Shown here: piece by piece, positions 50,557 through 61,723 of the stretch
Layout: every line of letters begins with the position of its first letter
Position numbering within the stretch: position 1 is the stretch's first letter
Notes under the pieces: generated by a model
Seen by the model: the letters and a program-made list of their open reading frames with translations, nothing else
Told to the model about the DNA's origin: nothing
Database searches by the model: none
Program-made: the position numbers and the translations under genes
Assembly (NCBI RefSeq): GCF_012273515.2
Contig: NZ_CP050975.2
Coordinates: forward strand, 6,386,001-6,450,000
Source: Streptomyces sp. RPA4-2
GTDB taxonomy: Bacteria > Actinomycetota > Actinomycetes > Streptomycetales > Streptomycetaceae
Direction of reading: 5' to 3'
Length of the DNA: 64,000 nucleotides

Positions 50557-52029
50557 GTGGGCGGCAACGGCGGAAGCGGTGTGAACGCTGACAAGCGCCC
50601 GAATGAGCTGTTGGGCTCGTGGTTCGTGCGCAGTGGCTGGTCGAAGGGCGAGCTGGCACGTCAAGTGAACCGCAGGGCCCGTCAACTGGGGGCCAGTCAC
50701 ATCTCCACGGACACCTCACGGGTGCGCCGCTGGCTGGACGGCGAGAACCCGCGTGAGCCGATTCCGCGGATCCTGTCCGAGCTGTTCTCCGAGCGGTTCG
50801 GCTGTGTCGTCGCCGTCGAGGACCTCGGCCTGCGCGCCGCCCACCAGTCACCTTCCGTGTCGGGTGTGGACCTGCCCTGGACCGGCCCGCAGACCGTCGC
50901 CCTGATCAGCGAGTACTCGCGCAGCGACCTGATGCTCGCGCGGCGCGGCTTCCTCGGCAGCTCGCTGGCCCTCTCCGCCGGGCCGTCCCTCATCGAACCG
51001 ATGCAGCGCTGGCTGGTGCCCACCCCCACCCCGCCCCCGGAGGAGCCCGAGCACCCGGCCGCCGCCCGCCGCGGCCGGCTCTCCGCGCCGGAGCTGGACC
51101 TCCTGGAGTCCACCACCATGATGTTCCGCCAGTGGGACGCCCAGTGCGGCGGCGGCCTGCGGCGCAAGGCGGTCGTGGGTCAGCTGCACGAGGTGACCGA
51201 CCTGCTCCAGGAGCCCCAGCCCGCGGCGACCAGCAGGCGGCTGTTCAAGGTCGCCGCCGAGCTGGCCGAGCTGGCGGGCTGGATGAGCTACGACGTGGGT
51301 CTCCAGCCCACCGCGCAGAAGTACTTCGTGCTGGCCCTGCACGCCGCCAAGGAGGCCGGCGACAAACCGCTGGGCTCGTACATCCTCTCCAGCATGAGCC
51401 GCCAGATGATCCACCTCGGCCGGCCCGACGACGCGCTGGAGCTGATCCACCTCGCGCAGTACGGGAGCCGGGACTGCGCGAGCCCGCGCACCCAGTCCAT
51501 GCTGTATGCGATGGAGGCCCGCGCCTACGCCAACATGGGACAGCCGGGAAAGTGCAAGCGTGCCGTCCGGATGGCCGAGGACAGCTTCGAGGACGTCCAC
51601 GACTGGGACGACCCCGATCCCGACTGGATCCGCTTCTTCTCGCAGGCCGAGCTGCACGGCGAGAACTCGCACTCCTACCGCGACCTCGCCTACGTCGCGG
51701 GCCGCAGCCCCACCTACGCCTCGCTCTCCGAGCCCCTGATGCAGAAGGCCGTCGACCTCTTCGCCAAGGACACCGAACACCAGCGTTCGTACGCACTCAA
51801 CCTCATCGGCATGGCCACCGTGCACCTGCTGCGGCGCGAGCCGGAGCAGAGTGCGGTATTGGCCAAGGACGCGATGGCGGTCGCCAGGAAAGTGCGCTCG
51901 GAGCGCGTGAACACTCGTATCCGAAAGACGGTCGACACGGCCGTGCGTGACTTCGGTGAGCTCGCGGAGGTCGTGGACCTCGCCGAGCAGCTCGCCGTGG
52001 ACCTTCCGGAGACCGCCGAAGCGGTCTGA
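50557..52029 (+). CDS. nsdA: NsdA, negative regulator of differentiation and antibiotic production
   Basis: A 490-residue regulator. An N-terminal helix-turn-helix-like region (G-W-S-K-G-E-L-A-R-Q-V-N near 28-39; T-S-R-V-R-R-W near 53-59) precedes a hydrophobic A/S/G stretch (near 130-145) and a helical TPR-like C-terminal half from about 190. Sequence and length agree with NsdA of S. coelicolor, whose loss advances sporulation and raises antibiotic yield. GTG 50557 is the annotated-type start (M-G-G-N-G-G-S-G). Divergent from the prim-pol-like gene. Confidence 0.93.
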   Translation: MGGNGGSGVNADKRPNELLGSWFVRSGWSKGELARQVNRRARQLGASHISTDTSRVRRWLDGENPREPIPRILSELFSERFGCVVAVEDLGLRAAHQSPSVSGVDLPWTGPQTVALISEYSRSDLMLARRGFLGSSLALSAGPSLIEPMQRWLVPTPTPPPEEPEHPAAARRGRLSAPELDLLESTTMMFRQWDAQCGGGLRRKAVVGQLHEVTDLLQEPQPAATSRRLFKVAAELAELAGWMSYDVGLQPTAQKYFVLALHAAKEAGDKPLGSYILSSMSRQMIHLGRPDDALELIHLAQYGSRDCASPRTQSMLYAMEARAYANMGQPGKCKRAVRMAEDSFEDVHDWDDPDPDWIRFFSQAELHGENSHSYRDLAYVAGRSPTYASLSEPLMQKAVDLFAKDTEHQRSYALNLIGMATVHLLRREPEQSAVLAKDAMAVARKVRSERVNTRIRKTVDTAVRDFGELAEVVDLAEQLAVDLPETAEAV

Positions 52030-54039
<2,010 letters not shown>

Positions 54040-54065
54040 GCGGAAGAACAGAACAGGAGCGCTGG

Positions 54066-56627
54066 GTGACGAGCACGGGCATGCGTACGGAAGCAGAGGA
54101 CTCGGGACCCAGCGGCTACGCGGCGGCCCGGCTGCGCCTCCTCCAGGAGGGGGCGCGGTCCGGGCCGCCGCGCCGTGCCGCCCTCGCCGAACTGACGGAC
54201 GAGTGGCTGACCGGCCTCTTCGGCGCGGGCACCCAGGACGGCAAGGACAGCAAGCGCAGCAGGGACCGCACGGACGGCACGGAGGGCCGGGACGGCACGG
54301 ACGACGCCGCGCGGCTCGCCCAGAAGGGCGCCGGCGGCCGACGGGAGGGCCTGCGCGGGGTCTCGCTCGTCGCCGTCGGCGGCTACGGCCGCGGTGAACT
54401 CTCCCCGCGCAGCGACCTCGATCTGCTCCTCCTGCACGACGGCAGCGACTCCGGTGCGGTCGCCGCCCTCGCCGACCGCATCTGGTACCCCGTCTGGGAC
54501 CTCGGTCTCGCGCTCGACCACTCGGTCCGCACCCCCGGCGAGGCCCGCAAGACGGCCGGCGACGACCTCAAGGTGCAACTGGGGCTGCTCGACGCACGCC
54601 ACATCGCGGGCGACCTCGGCCTCACCGCCTCACTGCGTACGGCCGTCCTCGCCGACTGGCGCAACCAGGCCCCCAAGCGTCTCCTCGAACTCCAGGAGCT
54701 CTGCGTCGAACGGGCCGAACGCCAGGGCGAACTGCAGTACCTGCTGGAACCGGACCTCAAGGAGGCCCGCGGCGGTCTCCGCGACGCCACCGCCCTGCGC
54801 GCCGTCGCCGCCTCCTGGCTGGCCGACGCGCCCCGCGAGGGCCTCGCCGACGCCCGACGGCACCTGCTCGACGTACGCGACGCGCTGCATCTGGCCACCG
54901 GACGCGCCACCGACCGACTCGCGCTCCAGGAGCAGGACCAGGTCGCCGCGGAACTGGGACTGCTGGACGCCGACACGCTGCTGCGCCAGGTCTACGAGGC
55001 CGCGCGGGTCGTCTCGTACGCCAGCGACGTCACCTGGCGCGAGGTCGGGCGCGTGCTCAAGTCACGCGCCGTACGGCCGCGGCTGCGCGCCATGCTCGGC
55101 GGCGGCGCCAAACCCGCGGCCGAACGCTCACCCCTCGCCGAGGGGGTCGTCGAGATGGACGGCGAGGTGGTGCTCGCCCGCGCCGCGCGCCCCGAGCGCG
55201 ACCCCGTGCTCCCGCTCCGCGCCGCGGCCGCCGCGGCGCAGTCGGGAATTCCGCTGTCCCTGCACGCCGTCCGGCGCATGGCCGCCGTCGCCCGCCCGCT
55301 GCCCACACCCTGGCCCGCCGAGGCCCGGGAACAACTCGTCACCCTGCTCGGCTCCGGGCGCCCGACCGTCGAGGTCTGGGAGGCACTGGAGGCCGAGGGC
55401 CTGATCACCCGGCTGCTGCCCGACTGGGAGCGGGTGCGCTGCCGGCCGCAGCGCAACGCCGTGCACATCTGGACCGTCGACCGCCACCTCATCGAGACGG
55501 CCGTCCGCGCCTCCGAGCTGGCCCGCCGGGTGGGCCGCCCCGACCTTCTCCTCGTCGCCTCCCTGCTGCACGACATCGGCAAGGGCTGGCCCGGCGACCA
55601 CTCCGTCGCGGGCGAGATCATCGCCCGCGACGTGGCCACCCGGATCGGCTTCGACCGCGCGGACGTGGCCGTCCTCGCCACCCTCGTACGCCACCATCTG
55701 CTGCTCGTCGACACGGCCACCCGGCGCGACCTGGAGGACCCGGCCACCGTCCGCTCGGTCGCCGAAGCCGTCGGCTCCCAGGGCACCCTCGAACTGCTGC
55801 ACGCGCTCACCGAGGCGGACGCGCTGGCCACCGGGCCGGCCGCCTGGTCCTCCTGGCGCGGCTCCCTCGTCACCGACCTGGTCAAACGGGTCGCGGCCGT
55901 GCTCGCCGGGGACGCACCCGAGGAGCCCGAGGCGGCGGCCCCCACGGCCGAGCAGGAACGGCTCGCCATCGAGGCCTTCCGCACCGGCGGCCCGGTCCTG
56001 GCCCTGCGCGCGCAGACCGAACCGCCCACCGAGGAGGAGCCCTCCGGAGATCCGGAACCCCTCGGCGTGGAACTGCTGATCGCCGTCCCCGACCAGCCCG
56101 GAGTGCTGCCCGCGGTGGCCGGTGTCCTCGCGATGCACCGCCTGACCGTCCGCACGGCCGAGCTGCGCGCGTTCGACCTGCCCGACGGTGTGCGGGGCTC
56201 GGTGCTGCTGCTCAACTGGCGGGTCGCCGCCGAGTACGGCTCCATCCCGCAGGCGGCCCGGCTGCGCGCCGACCTCGTCCGCGCCCTGGACGGTTCCCTG
56301 GACATCGCCGCCCGGCTCGCCGAGCGCGACGCGGCCTATCCGCGGCGCCGCGGAACCATCGCGCCGCCGCCCCGGGTCACGGTCGCCCCGGCGGCCTCCC
56401 GGCACGCCACGGTCATCGAGGTCCGCGCGCACGACGCCCCCGGCCTGCTGCACCGCATCGGCCGCGCCCTGGAGGACGCGAGCGTACGGGTGCGCAGCAT
56501 GCACGTCTCCACGCTCGGCGCCAACGCCGTGGACGCCTTCTACGTGACCGGACCCGAGGGCACCCCACTGCCGGGGGAGGAGGCTGCTTCCGTGGCCCGT
56601 GGGCTGGAGGAGATGCTGCGGGGATGA
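54066..56627 (+). CDS. glnD: PII uridylyl/adenylyltransferase GlnD
   Basis: Bifunctional PII-modifying enzyme of 853 residues; in Streptomyces it adenylylates GlnK. The nucleotidyltransferase motif is G-G-Y-G-R-G-E-L-S-P-R-S-D-L-D near 104-118. The HD domain for removal is L-L-H-D-I-G-K-G near 500-507, and two ACT domains end the protein (V-P-D-Q-P-G-V-L near 675; A-H-D-A-P-G-L-L near 787), which sense glutamine. Between start and NTase lies a variable K/D/R-rich segment near 60-90. GTG 54066 with CAGGAG upstream. Confidence 0.97.
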   Translation: MTSTGMRTEAEDSGPSGYAAARLRLLQEGARSGPPRRAALAELTDEWLTGLFGAGTQDGKDSKRSRDRTDGTEGRDGTDDAARLAQKGAGGRREGLRGVSLVAVGGYGRGELSPRSDLDLLLLHDGSDSGAVAALADRIWYPVWDLGLALDHSVRTPGEARKTAGDDLKVQLGLLDARHIAGDLGLTASLRTAVLADWRNQAPKRLLELQELCVERAERQGELQYLLEPDLKEARGGLRDATALRAVAASWLADAPREGLADARRHLLDVRDALHLATGRATDRLALQEQDQVAAELGLLDADTLLRQVYEAARVVSYASDVTWREVGRVLKSRAVRPRLRAMLGGGAKPAAERSPLAEGVVEMDGEVVLARAARPERDPVLPLRAAAAAAQSGIPLSLHAVRRMAAVARPLPTPWPAEAREQLVTLLGSGRPTVEVWEALEAEGLITRLLPDWERVRCRPQRNAVHIWTVDRHLIETAVRASELARRVGRPDLLLVASLLHDIGKGWPGDHSVAGEIIARDVATRIGFDRADVAVLATLVRHHLLLVDTATRRDLEDPATVRSVAEAVGSQGTLELLHALTEADALATGPAAWSSWRGSLVTDLVKRVAAVLAGDAPEEPEAAAPTAEQERLAIEAFRTGGPVLALRAQTEPPTEEEPSGDPEPLGVELLIAVPDQPGVLPAVAGVLAMHRLTVRTAELRAFDLPDGVRGSVLLLNWRVAAEYGSIPQAARLRADLVRALDGSLDIAARLAERDAAYPRRRGTIAPPPRVTVAPAASRHATVIEVRAHDAPGLLHRIGRALEDASVRVRSMHVSTLGANAVDAFYVTGPEGTPLPGEEAASVARGLEEMLRG

Positions 56628-56744
56628 CCGGGACCGAGGCCGCCCCCGGTCTCGTACGAACGCGGTGGAGACCCCACCGCACCCGGCCGGATACCCTGGA
56701 GGGCGATTCCCATCGCCCCCGACCCCTGAGGACAGACGAGCGCC

Positions 56745-58298
56745 GTGTTCGATACTCTCTCCGATCGCCTCTCAGCGACGTTCAAGAACCTGCGGGGCAA
56801 GGGCCGGCTGTCCGAAGCTGACATCGACGCCACCGCACGCGAGATCCGTATCGCGCTCCTCGAGGCCGACGTGGCCCTGCCGGTCGTGCGGACCTTCATC
56901 AAGAACGTCAAGGAACGTGCTCTCGGCGCCGAGGTCTCCAAGGCGCTGAACCCGGCCCAGCAGGTCCTGAAGATCGTGAACGAGGAACTCGTCACGATCC
57001 TCGGCGGCGAGACCCGCCGTCTGCGGTTCGCCAAGAACCCGCCCACCGTGCTCATGCTCGCCGGTCTGCAGGGTGCCGGTAAGACCACGCTCGCCGGAAA
57101 GCTCGGCAAGTGGCTCAAGGACCAGGGCCACTCGCCGCTCCTGGTGGCCGCCGACCTCCAGCGCCCGAACGCCGTGAACCAGCTCAGCGTCGTCGCCGAG
57201 CGCGCCGGAGTGGCCGTCTACGCGCCCGAGCCGGGCAACGGCGTCGGTGACCCGGTCAAGGTCGCCAAGGACTCCATGGAGTTCGCGAAGACCAAGGTCC
57301 ACGACATCGTGATCGTGGACACCGCCGGCCGCCTCGGCATCGACCAGGAGCTGATGCAGCAGGCCGCGGACATCCGCGACGCGGTCAGCCCCGACGAGAT
57401 CCTCTTCGTCGTCGACGCGATGATCGGCCAGGACGCGGTCAACACCGCCGAGGCCTTCCGCGACGGCGTCGGCTTCGACGGCGTGGTGCTCTCCAAGCTC
57501 GACGGCGACGCCCGCGGCGGTGCCGCGCTCTCCATCGCCTCGGTCACCGGCAAGCCGATCATGTTCGCGTCGAACGGCGAGAAGCTCGACGACTTCGACG
57601 CGTTCCACCCGGACCGGATGGCCTCCCGCATCCTCGACATGGGTGACCTGCTCACCCTGATCGAGCAGGCGGAGAAGACGTTCAGTCAAGAAGAGGCCGA
57701 GAAGATGGCCTCCAAGCTGGCGTCCAAGAAGGGCCAGGACTTCACCCTGGACGACTTCCTGTCCCAGATGGAGCAGGTCAGGAAGATGGGCAGCATCAGC
57801 AAGCTGCTCGGCATGCTCCCCGGCATGGGCCAGATCAAGGACCAGATCAACAACCTCGACGAGCGCGACGTCGACCGCACGGCCGCCATCATCAAGTCGA
57901 TGACCCCGGCCGAGCGCCAGGAGCCGACGATCATCAACGGCTCGCGCCGCGCCCGGATCGCCAAGGGCTCCGGCGTCGAGGTCAGCGCGGTCAAGGGCCT
58001 GGTCGAGCGCTTCTTCGAGGCCCGCAAGATGATGTCCCGCATGGCCCAGGGCGGCGGCATGCCGGGAATGCCCGGGATCCCGGGCATGGGCGGCGGCCCC
58101 GGCCGCGCCAAGAAGAAGGTCAAGCAGGCCAAGGGCAAGCAGCGCTCCGGCAATCCGATGAAGCGCAAGCAGCAGGAGGAAGAGGCCGCGGCGCGCCGCG
58201 AGGCCGGTGCCCAGCCGGGCGGCGCCTTCGGACTGCCGGCCGGTCAGCAGGCTCAGGACTTCGAGCTGCCGGACGAGTTCAAGAAGTTCATGGACTGA
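56745..58298 (+). CDS. ffh: signal recognition particle protein Ffh
   Basis: SRP54 GTPase of 517 residues that binds nascent signal sequences with 4.5S RNA. NG domain: G1 G-L-Q-G-A-G-K-T (107-114), D-T-A-G-R near 190, S-K-L-D near 247. The methionine-rich M domain follows (K-M-G-S-I-S-K-L-L-G-M-L-P-G-M near 346), with G-S-R-R-A-R-I-A-K-G-S-G. Near 435-450 there is a repeated M-P-G-M-P-G-I-P-G-M stretch, then a K/Q/R tail. GTG 56745. Ended by a strong hairpin. Confidence 0.98.
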   Translation: MFDTLSDRLSATFKNLRGKGRLSEADIDATAREIRIALLEADVALPVVRTFIKNVKERALGAEVSKALNPAQQVLKIVNEELVTILGGETRRLRFAKNPPTVLMLAGLQGAGKTTLAGKLGKWLKDQGHSPLLVAADLQRPNAVNQLSVVAERAGVAVYAPEPGNGVGDPVKVAKDSMEFAKTKVHDIVIVDTAGRLGIDQELMQQAADIRDAVSPDEILFVVDAMIGQDAVNTAEAFRDGVGFDGVVLSKLDGDARGGAALSIASVTGKPIMFASNGEKLDDFDAFHPDRMASRILDMGDLLTLIEQAEKTFSQEEAEKMASKLASKKGQDFTLDDFLSQMEQVRKMGSISKLLGMLPGMGQIKDQINNLDERDVDRTAAIIKSMTPAERQEPTIINGSRRARIAKGSGVEVSAVKGLVERFFEARKMMSRMAQGGGMPGMPGIPGMGGGPGRAKKKVKQAKGKQRSGNPMKRKQQEEEAAARREAGAQPGGAFGLPAGQQAQDFELPDEFKKFMD

Positions 58299-58356
58299 TC
58301 GCACCGACGCATGGACGGACGGTTCGTCCCGCGCACCGCCGCCGTCCCGTACGTCA

Positions 58357-58391
58357 CCGGGGGCGCCCCTCGCCGGAGGGGGCGCCCCCGG
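58357..58391 (+). terminator. ffh terminator
   Basis: A perfect 13-bp stem CCGGGGGCGCCCC / GGGGCGCCCCCGG, 9-base loop, 58 bases after ffh. Confidence 0.85.
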
Positions 58392-58450
58392 CGCGTTTCC
58401 GGCGGCTTCCTGCGCGTGCTGGCGCGCATTACGTGGCGTAACGTCCTGAT

Positions 58451-60388
58451 ATGAGCAACCCTGTGCCGCCACGCAAGGACCCTGACCAGCCGTGGCGTAC
58501 CGAGGGCACGCCACCCGAGCCGACCCCGCCGCCCTCGGGGCGGAGGAAGATGCCGGGTGGCTGGATAGGCCTGGCGGTCGCCGCTCTGATCGTGTTCGTG
58601 ATCGCCGTCCTGGCGCTGTCCTTCTTCAACGAGGGCAACGAGCCGACGATCTCGTACACGGAGTTCAGCAAACAGATCGACGGGGGCAACGTCACCAAGA
58701 TCTACTCCAAGGGCGACGCGATCCAGGGCGAACTCAGGACCGCACGGAACAAGCCGGACGGCGGCGGGAAGTACACCAAGTTCAAGACGCAGCGTCCGTC
58801 CTTCGCGGACGACAAGCTCTGGCAGAACCTGGAGAAGCGCGGCGTCACGGTGACCGCCTCGCCGGTGGTCCAGCAGCGCAGCCTGCTGTCCAACCTGCTG
58901 CTCTCCCTCGCCCCGATCCTGGTTCTGGTCGCGCTGTGGTTCTTCGTCGCACGGCGGCTGCGGCCGGGGATGGGCGGCCCGGGCGGCATGCTCGGCCGCA
59001 AGGCACCCCCCAAACCCGTCGAACTGCAGCCCGGCGCCCAGCGCACGACCTTCGCGGACGTGGCGGGCATCGACGAGGTCGCGGGCGAACTCAACGACGT
59101 CGTGGACTTCCTCAAGAACCCGGGCGCCTACCGCAGGATGGGCGCCAAGATGCCGCGCGGTGTACTCCTCGCGGGCCCTCCCGGCACCGGAAAGACCCTG
59201 CTCGCGCGAGCGGTGGCCGGGGAGGCGGGGGTGCCGTTCTTCTCGGCCTCGGCGTCGGAGTTCATCGAGATGATCGTCGGCGTGGGCGCCTCGCGCGTCC
59301 GTGAGCTCTTCGCCGAGGCCCGCAAGGTCGCCCCCTCCATCATCTTCATCGACGAGATCGACACCATCGGAAGGGCCCGCGCCGGAGGCTCGGCGATGGG
59401 CGGCCACGACGAGCGCGAGCAGACCCTGAACCAGATCCTCACCGAGATGGACGGCTTCTCGGGCGCCGAGGGCGTCATCGTCATCGCCGCGACCAACCGC
59501 GCCGACATCCTGGACCCGGCACTGACCCGCCCCGGCCGCTTCGACCGGGTCGTCAACGTCTCGCCGCCCGACCGCGGCGGCCGCGAGGCGATCCTGGAGA
59601 TCCACACCCGCGAGATCCCGCTCTCCCCGGACGTGGACCTGGCCCAGGTGGCCCGGACGACCCCGGGCATGACGGGTGCCGATCTGGCCAACCTCGCCAA
59701 CGAGGCGGCGCTGCTCGCGGTCAAGCGCAAACAGGAGCAGGTGACGCGGACGGACCTCTCCGAGGCGCTGGAAAAGGTGCAGCTGGGTGCCGAACGCCCG
59801 CTGGTCATGCCCTACGAGGAGCGCCGCCGCACGGCGTACCACGAGAGCGGCCACGCCCTGCTCGGCATGCTGCGGCCGGGCGCCGACCCGGTCCGCAAGA
59901 TCACCATCGTCCCGCGCGGGCGCGCGCTCGGCGTCACGCTCTCGACCCCGGACGCCGACCGCTACGCGTACACCGAGGAGTACCTGCGCGGCCGGATCAT
60001 CGGCGCCCTGGGCGGCATGGCCGCCGAACACGTCGTCTACGGAGTCGTCACCACCGGCTCCGAGAACGACCTCGAACAGGTCACCAACATCGTCCGGGGC
60101 ATGGTCGCCCGCTGGGGCATGTCCGAACGCGTCGGCCGGCTCTCCGCCCTCCCGGGCGACGCCCAGCAGGCCTACGGCCTCGCCGCCGCTCCGGCGACCC
60201 TCGACTCCATCGACCACGAGATGCGCCGCATCGTCGACGAGTGCTACGAGGAGGCCTGCCAGAACCTCCGTGACCACCGCGACCAGCTGGACGCCCTGGC
60301 GGAGGCGCTGCTCGCCAACGAGACGCTGGAGGAGGCGGACGCGTACCGGATCGCGGGCATCACCCGGACGCGGAAGGAGGAGGGCTGA
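58451..60388 (+). CDS. ftsH: ATP-dependent zinc metalloprotease FtsH
   Basis: Membrane-bound AAA protease of 645 residues. Two transmembrane helices (near 37-58 and 152-172) enclose a small periplasmic domain. The AAA module has Walker A G-P-P-G-T-G-K-T (242-249), Walker B I-I-F-I-D-E-I-D near 297, pore-loop F-I-E-M, and the second region of homology T-R-P-G-R-F-D-R. The zinc site is H-E-S-G-H (464-468) with the third ligand in S-E-N-D-L near 537. Proline-rich N-terminus. ATG 58451. Streptomyces carry more than one FtsH; which this is cannot be told from the window. Confidence 0.95.
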   Translation: MSNPVPPRKDPDQPWRTEGTPPEPTPPPSGRRKMPGGWIGLAVAALIVFVIAVLALSFFNEGNEPTISYTEFSKQIDGGNVTKIYSKGDAIQGELRTARNKPDGGGKYTKFKTQRPSFADDKLWQNLEKRGVTVTASPVVQQRSLLSNLLLSLAPILVLVALWFFVARRLRPGMGGPGGMLGRKAPPKPVELQPGAQRTTFADVAGIDEVAGELNDVVDFLKNPGAYRRMGAKMPRGVLLAGPPGTGKTLLARAVAGEAGVPFFSASASEFIEMIVGVGASRVRELFAEARKVAPSIIFIDEIDTIGRARAGGSAMGGHDEREQTLNQILTEMDGFSGAEGVIVIAATNRADILDPALTRPGRFDRVVNVSPPDRGGREAILEIHTREIPLSPDVDLAQVARTTPGMTGADLANLANEAALLAVKRKQEQVTRTDLSEALEKVQLGAERPLVMPYEERRRTAYHESGHALLGMLRPGADPVRKITIVPRGRALGVTLSTPDADRYAYTEEYLRGRIIGALGGMAAEHVVYGVVTTGSENDLEQVTNIVRGMVARWGMSERVGRLSALPGDAQQAYGLAAAPATLDSIDHEMRRIVDECYEEACQNLRDHRDQLDALAEALLANETLEEADAYRIAGITRTRKEEG

Positions 60389-60580
60389 GCCCTCCACCCT
60401 CCGGGGGCGCCGGACTCGCAGGCGTGCCCCGCTCGGACGCGACCGCATGCCTGTCCCTTCCGGCGACCGGGTGCGTGTCCCGTCCGGGCCAGGCGCCGGT
60501 TCTGGTCCGGCGCCGTGCCTGCGCGTACGGGGGACCGCTTGCCTGCGTGTCCGGGTGACCGGATGCGTGCCTCGTCAGGG

Positions 60581-60680
60581 CGACCGCACGGCTACCTCGT
60601 GCGGGCGGGCCGGACGCTACCTCGTGCCGGCGGGCCGGACGCTACCTCGTGCCGGCGGGCCGGACGCTACCTCGTGCGGG
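60581..60680. repeat. four 25-bp tandem repeats at a gene end
   Basis: Units start at 60581 (degenerate), 60606, 60631 and 60656, each with CGGACGCTACCTCGTGC. The last unit overlaps the 3' end and stop codon of the minus-strand methyltransferase gene, so the array looks like copies of that gene's tail. 60389-60580 contains looser GTGCGTG/GACCG repeats and no gene. Confidence 0.85.
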
Positions 60681-61524
60681 CGATCAGATACCGGAAGACG
60701 TTCGGCATCCACACCGTCCCGTCCCGCCGACGGTGGGGGTGGAGCGCTTCCGTGAGTTCCTTGTCGACCTGGACCTCGTCCGTCGCGGCCACCGCCGCGT
60801 CCAGCAGCCCGGTCGACAGCAGCCCCCGTACCGCGCTCTCCACGTCCGCGTACCCGAAGGGGCACGCGACCCGCCCCGACCCGTCGAGCCCGAGCCCGGC
60901 CCGCTCGGCGACCTCCTCCAGATCGTCCCGCCGGGCGGCCTGCCACCCGCCGCCGCCCCGCAGCGGTTCGGCCAGTCTGCCGACGCCCCGCAGGACGGCG
61001 GACGTGGCGCAGCGCTCCGGCGGCCCCCATCCCACGAGCACCACGGCAGCCCCCCGCCCGGCGAGCGGCGCGGCCGCCTCCAGCACGTCGACCAGCCCGT
61101 CGGAGTCACCCGCCACGCCTCCGACCGGCTCGAACGCGGTCACCAGGTCGTACGCGGGTCCCCCGGCGCCGGCCAGGTCCGCGGGCGTTCCCCGCACGAT
61201 CCGGGCGTCGCCACGCGTGTGGGTGCCGTGTCCCTCAGGAAGCAGCCGTTCCCGAGCGAGCCTCACCCGTTCGGGTGAGGAGTCGTCGACCCCGGTCACC
61301 GCGGCGCCCCGGGAGGCCGCCGTCAGCAGGGCCAGCCCGGAACCGCAGCCGAGGCCGAGCAGCCGTGTCCCGCCGCCGACTTCGAGTCGCTCGTAGACGG
61401 CCTCGTGGAGCGGGACCAGCATCCGCTCCTGGATCTCGGCCCAGTCACGCGCGCGTACCCGCGAGTCCACACGGGAGGCAGGTCCCGTGTGCTGCGGGTG
61501 TTGCCGCACGAGCGTAGGTGTCAT
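60667..61524 (-). CDS. class I SAM-dependent methyltransferase
   Basis: A 285-residue Rossmann-fold methyltransferase. Motif I is L-L-G-L-G-C-G-S-G near 54-62, an acidic residue at V-T-G-V-D-D near 76-81 binds the ribose, and the central strand A-Y-D-L-V-T-A-F near 122-129. The C-terminal half with V-C/A-C-P-F-G-Y-A-D-V-E near 220 is of the type seen in conserved Streptomyces methyltransferases of unknown substrate. ATG 61524 (M-T-P-T-L-V-R-Q) is preferred; a start at 61596 is open but unsupported. The last codons lie inside the tandem repeat. Substrate unknown. Confidence 0.85.
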   Translation of the reverse strand: MTPTLVRQHPQHTGPASRVDSRVRARDWAEIQERMLVPLHEAVYERLEVGGGTRLLGLGCGSGLALLTAASRGAAVTGVDDSSPERVRLARERLLPEGHGTHTRGDARIVRGTPADLAGAGGPAYDLVTAFEPVGGVAGDSDGLVDVLEAAAPLAGRGAAVVLVGWGPPERCATSAVLRGVGRLAEPLRGGGGWQAARRDDLEEVAERAGLGLDGSGRVACPFGYADVESAVRGLLSTGLLDAAVAATDEVQVDKELTEALHPHRRRDGTVWMPNVFRYLIARTR

Positions 61525-61711
61525 CGAAAGCGCCCCAATCCGCCGAGAGTTGTCGCTGTGCCCCGTTTCCCCGACCCCCGCGCCATGCGCGCGCACTTCC
61601 CCCGTATGTCAGGTAACTCCGCACTCGTCGCGGCGTCCAGGGGTTGCGGCGCGCTGCTTGTGCGCTGTCCGCGCGCGGCGCAAGAATTCACGTCCCGGCA
61701 ACGTGTGCCCG

Positions 61712-61717
61712 TACGAT
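61712..61717 (+). promoter_or_regulatory. proS -10 box, leaderless
   Basis: TACGAT, a good -10 hexamer, ends 6 bases before the proS ATG at 61724, so transcription should begin at or next to the start codon. No ribosome site precedes the gene. The best -35 (TTCACG at 61687) is 19 bases away. Confidence 0.5.
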
Positions 61718-61723
61718 CGCGCC

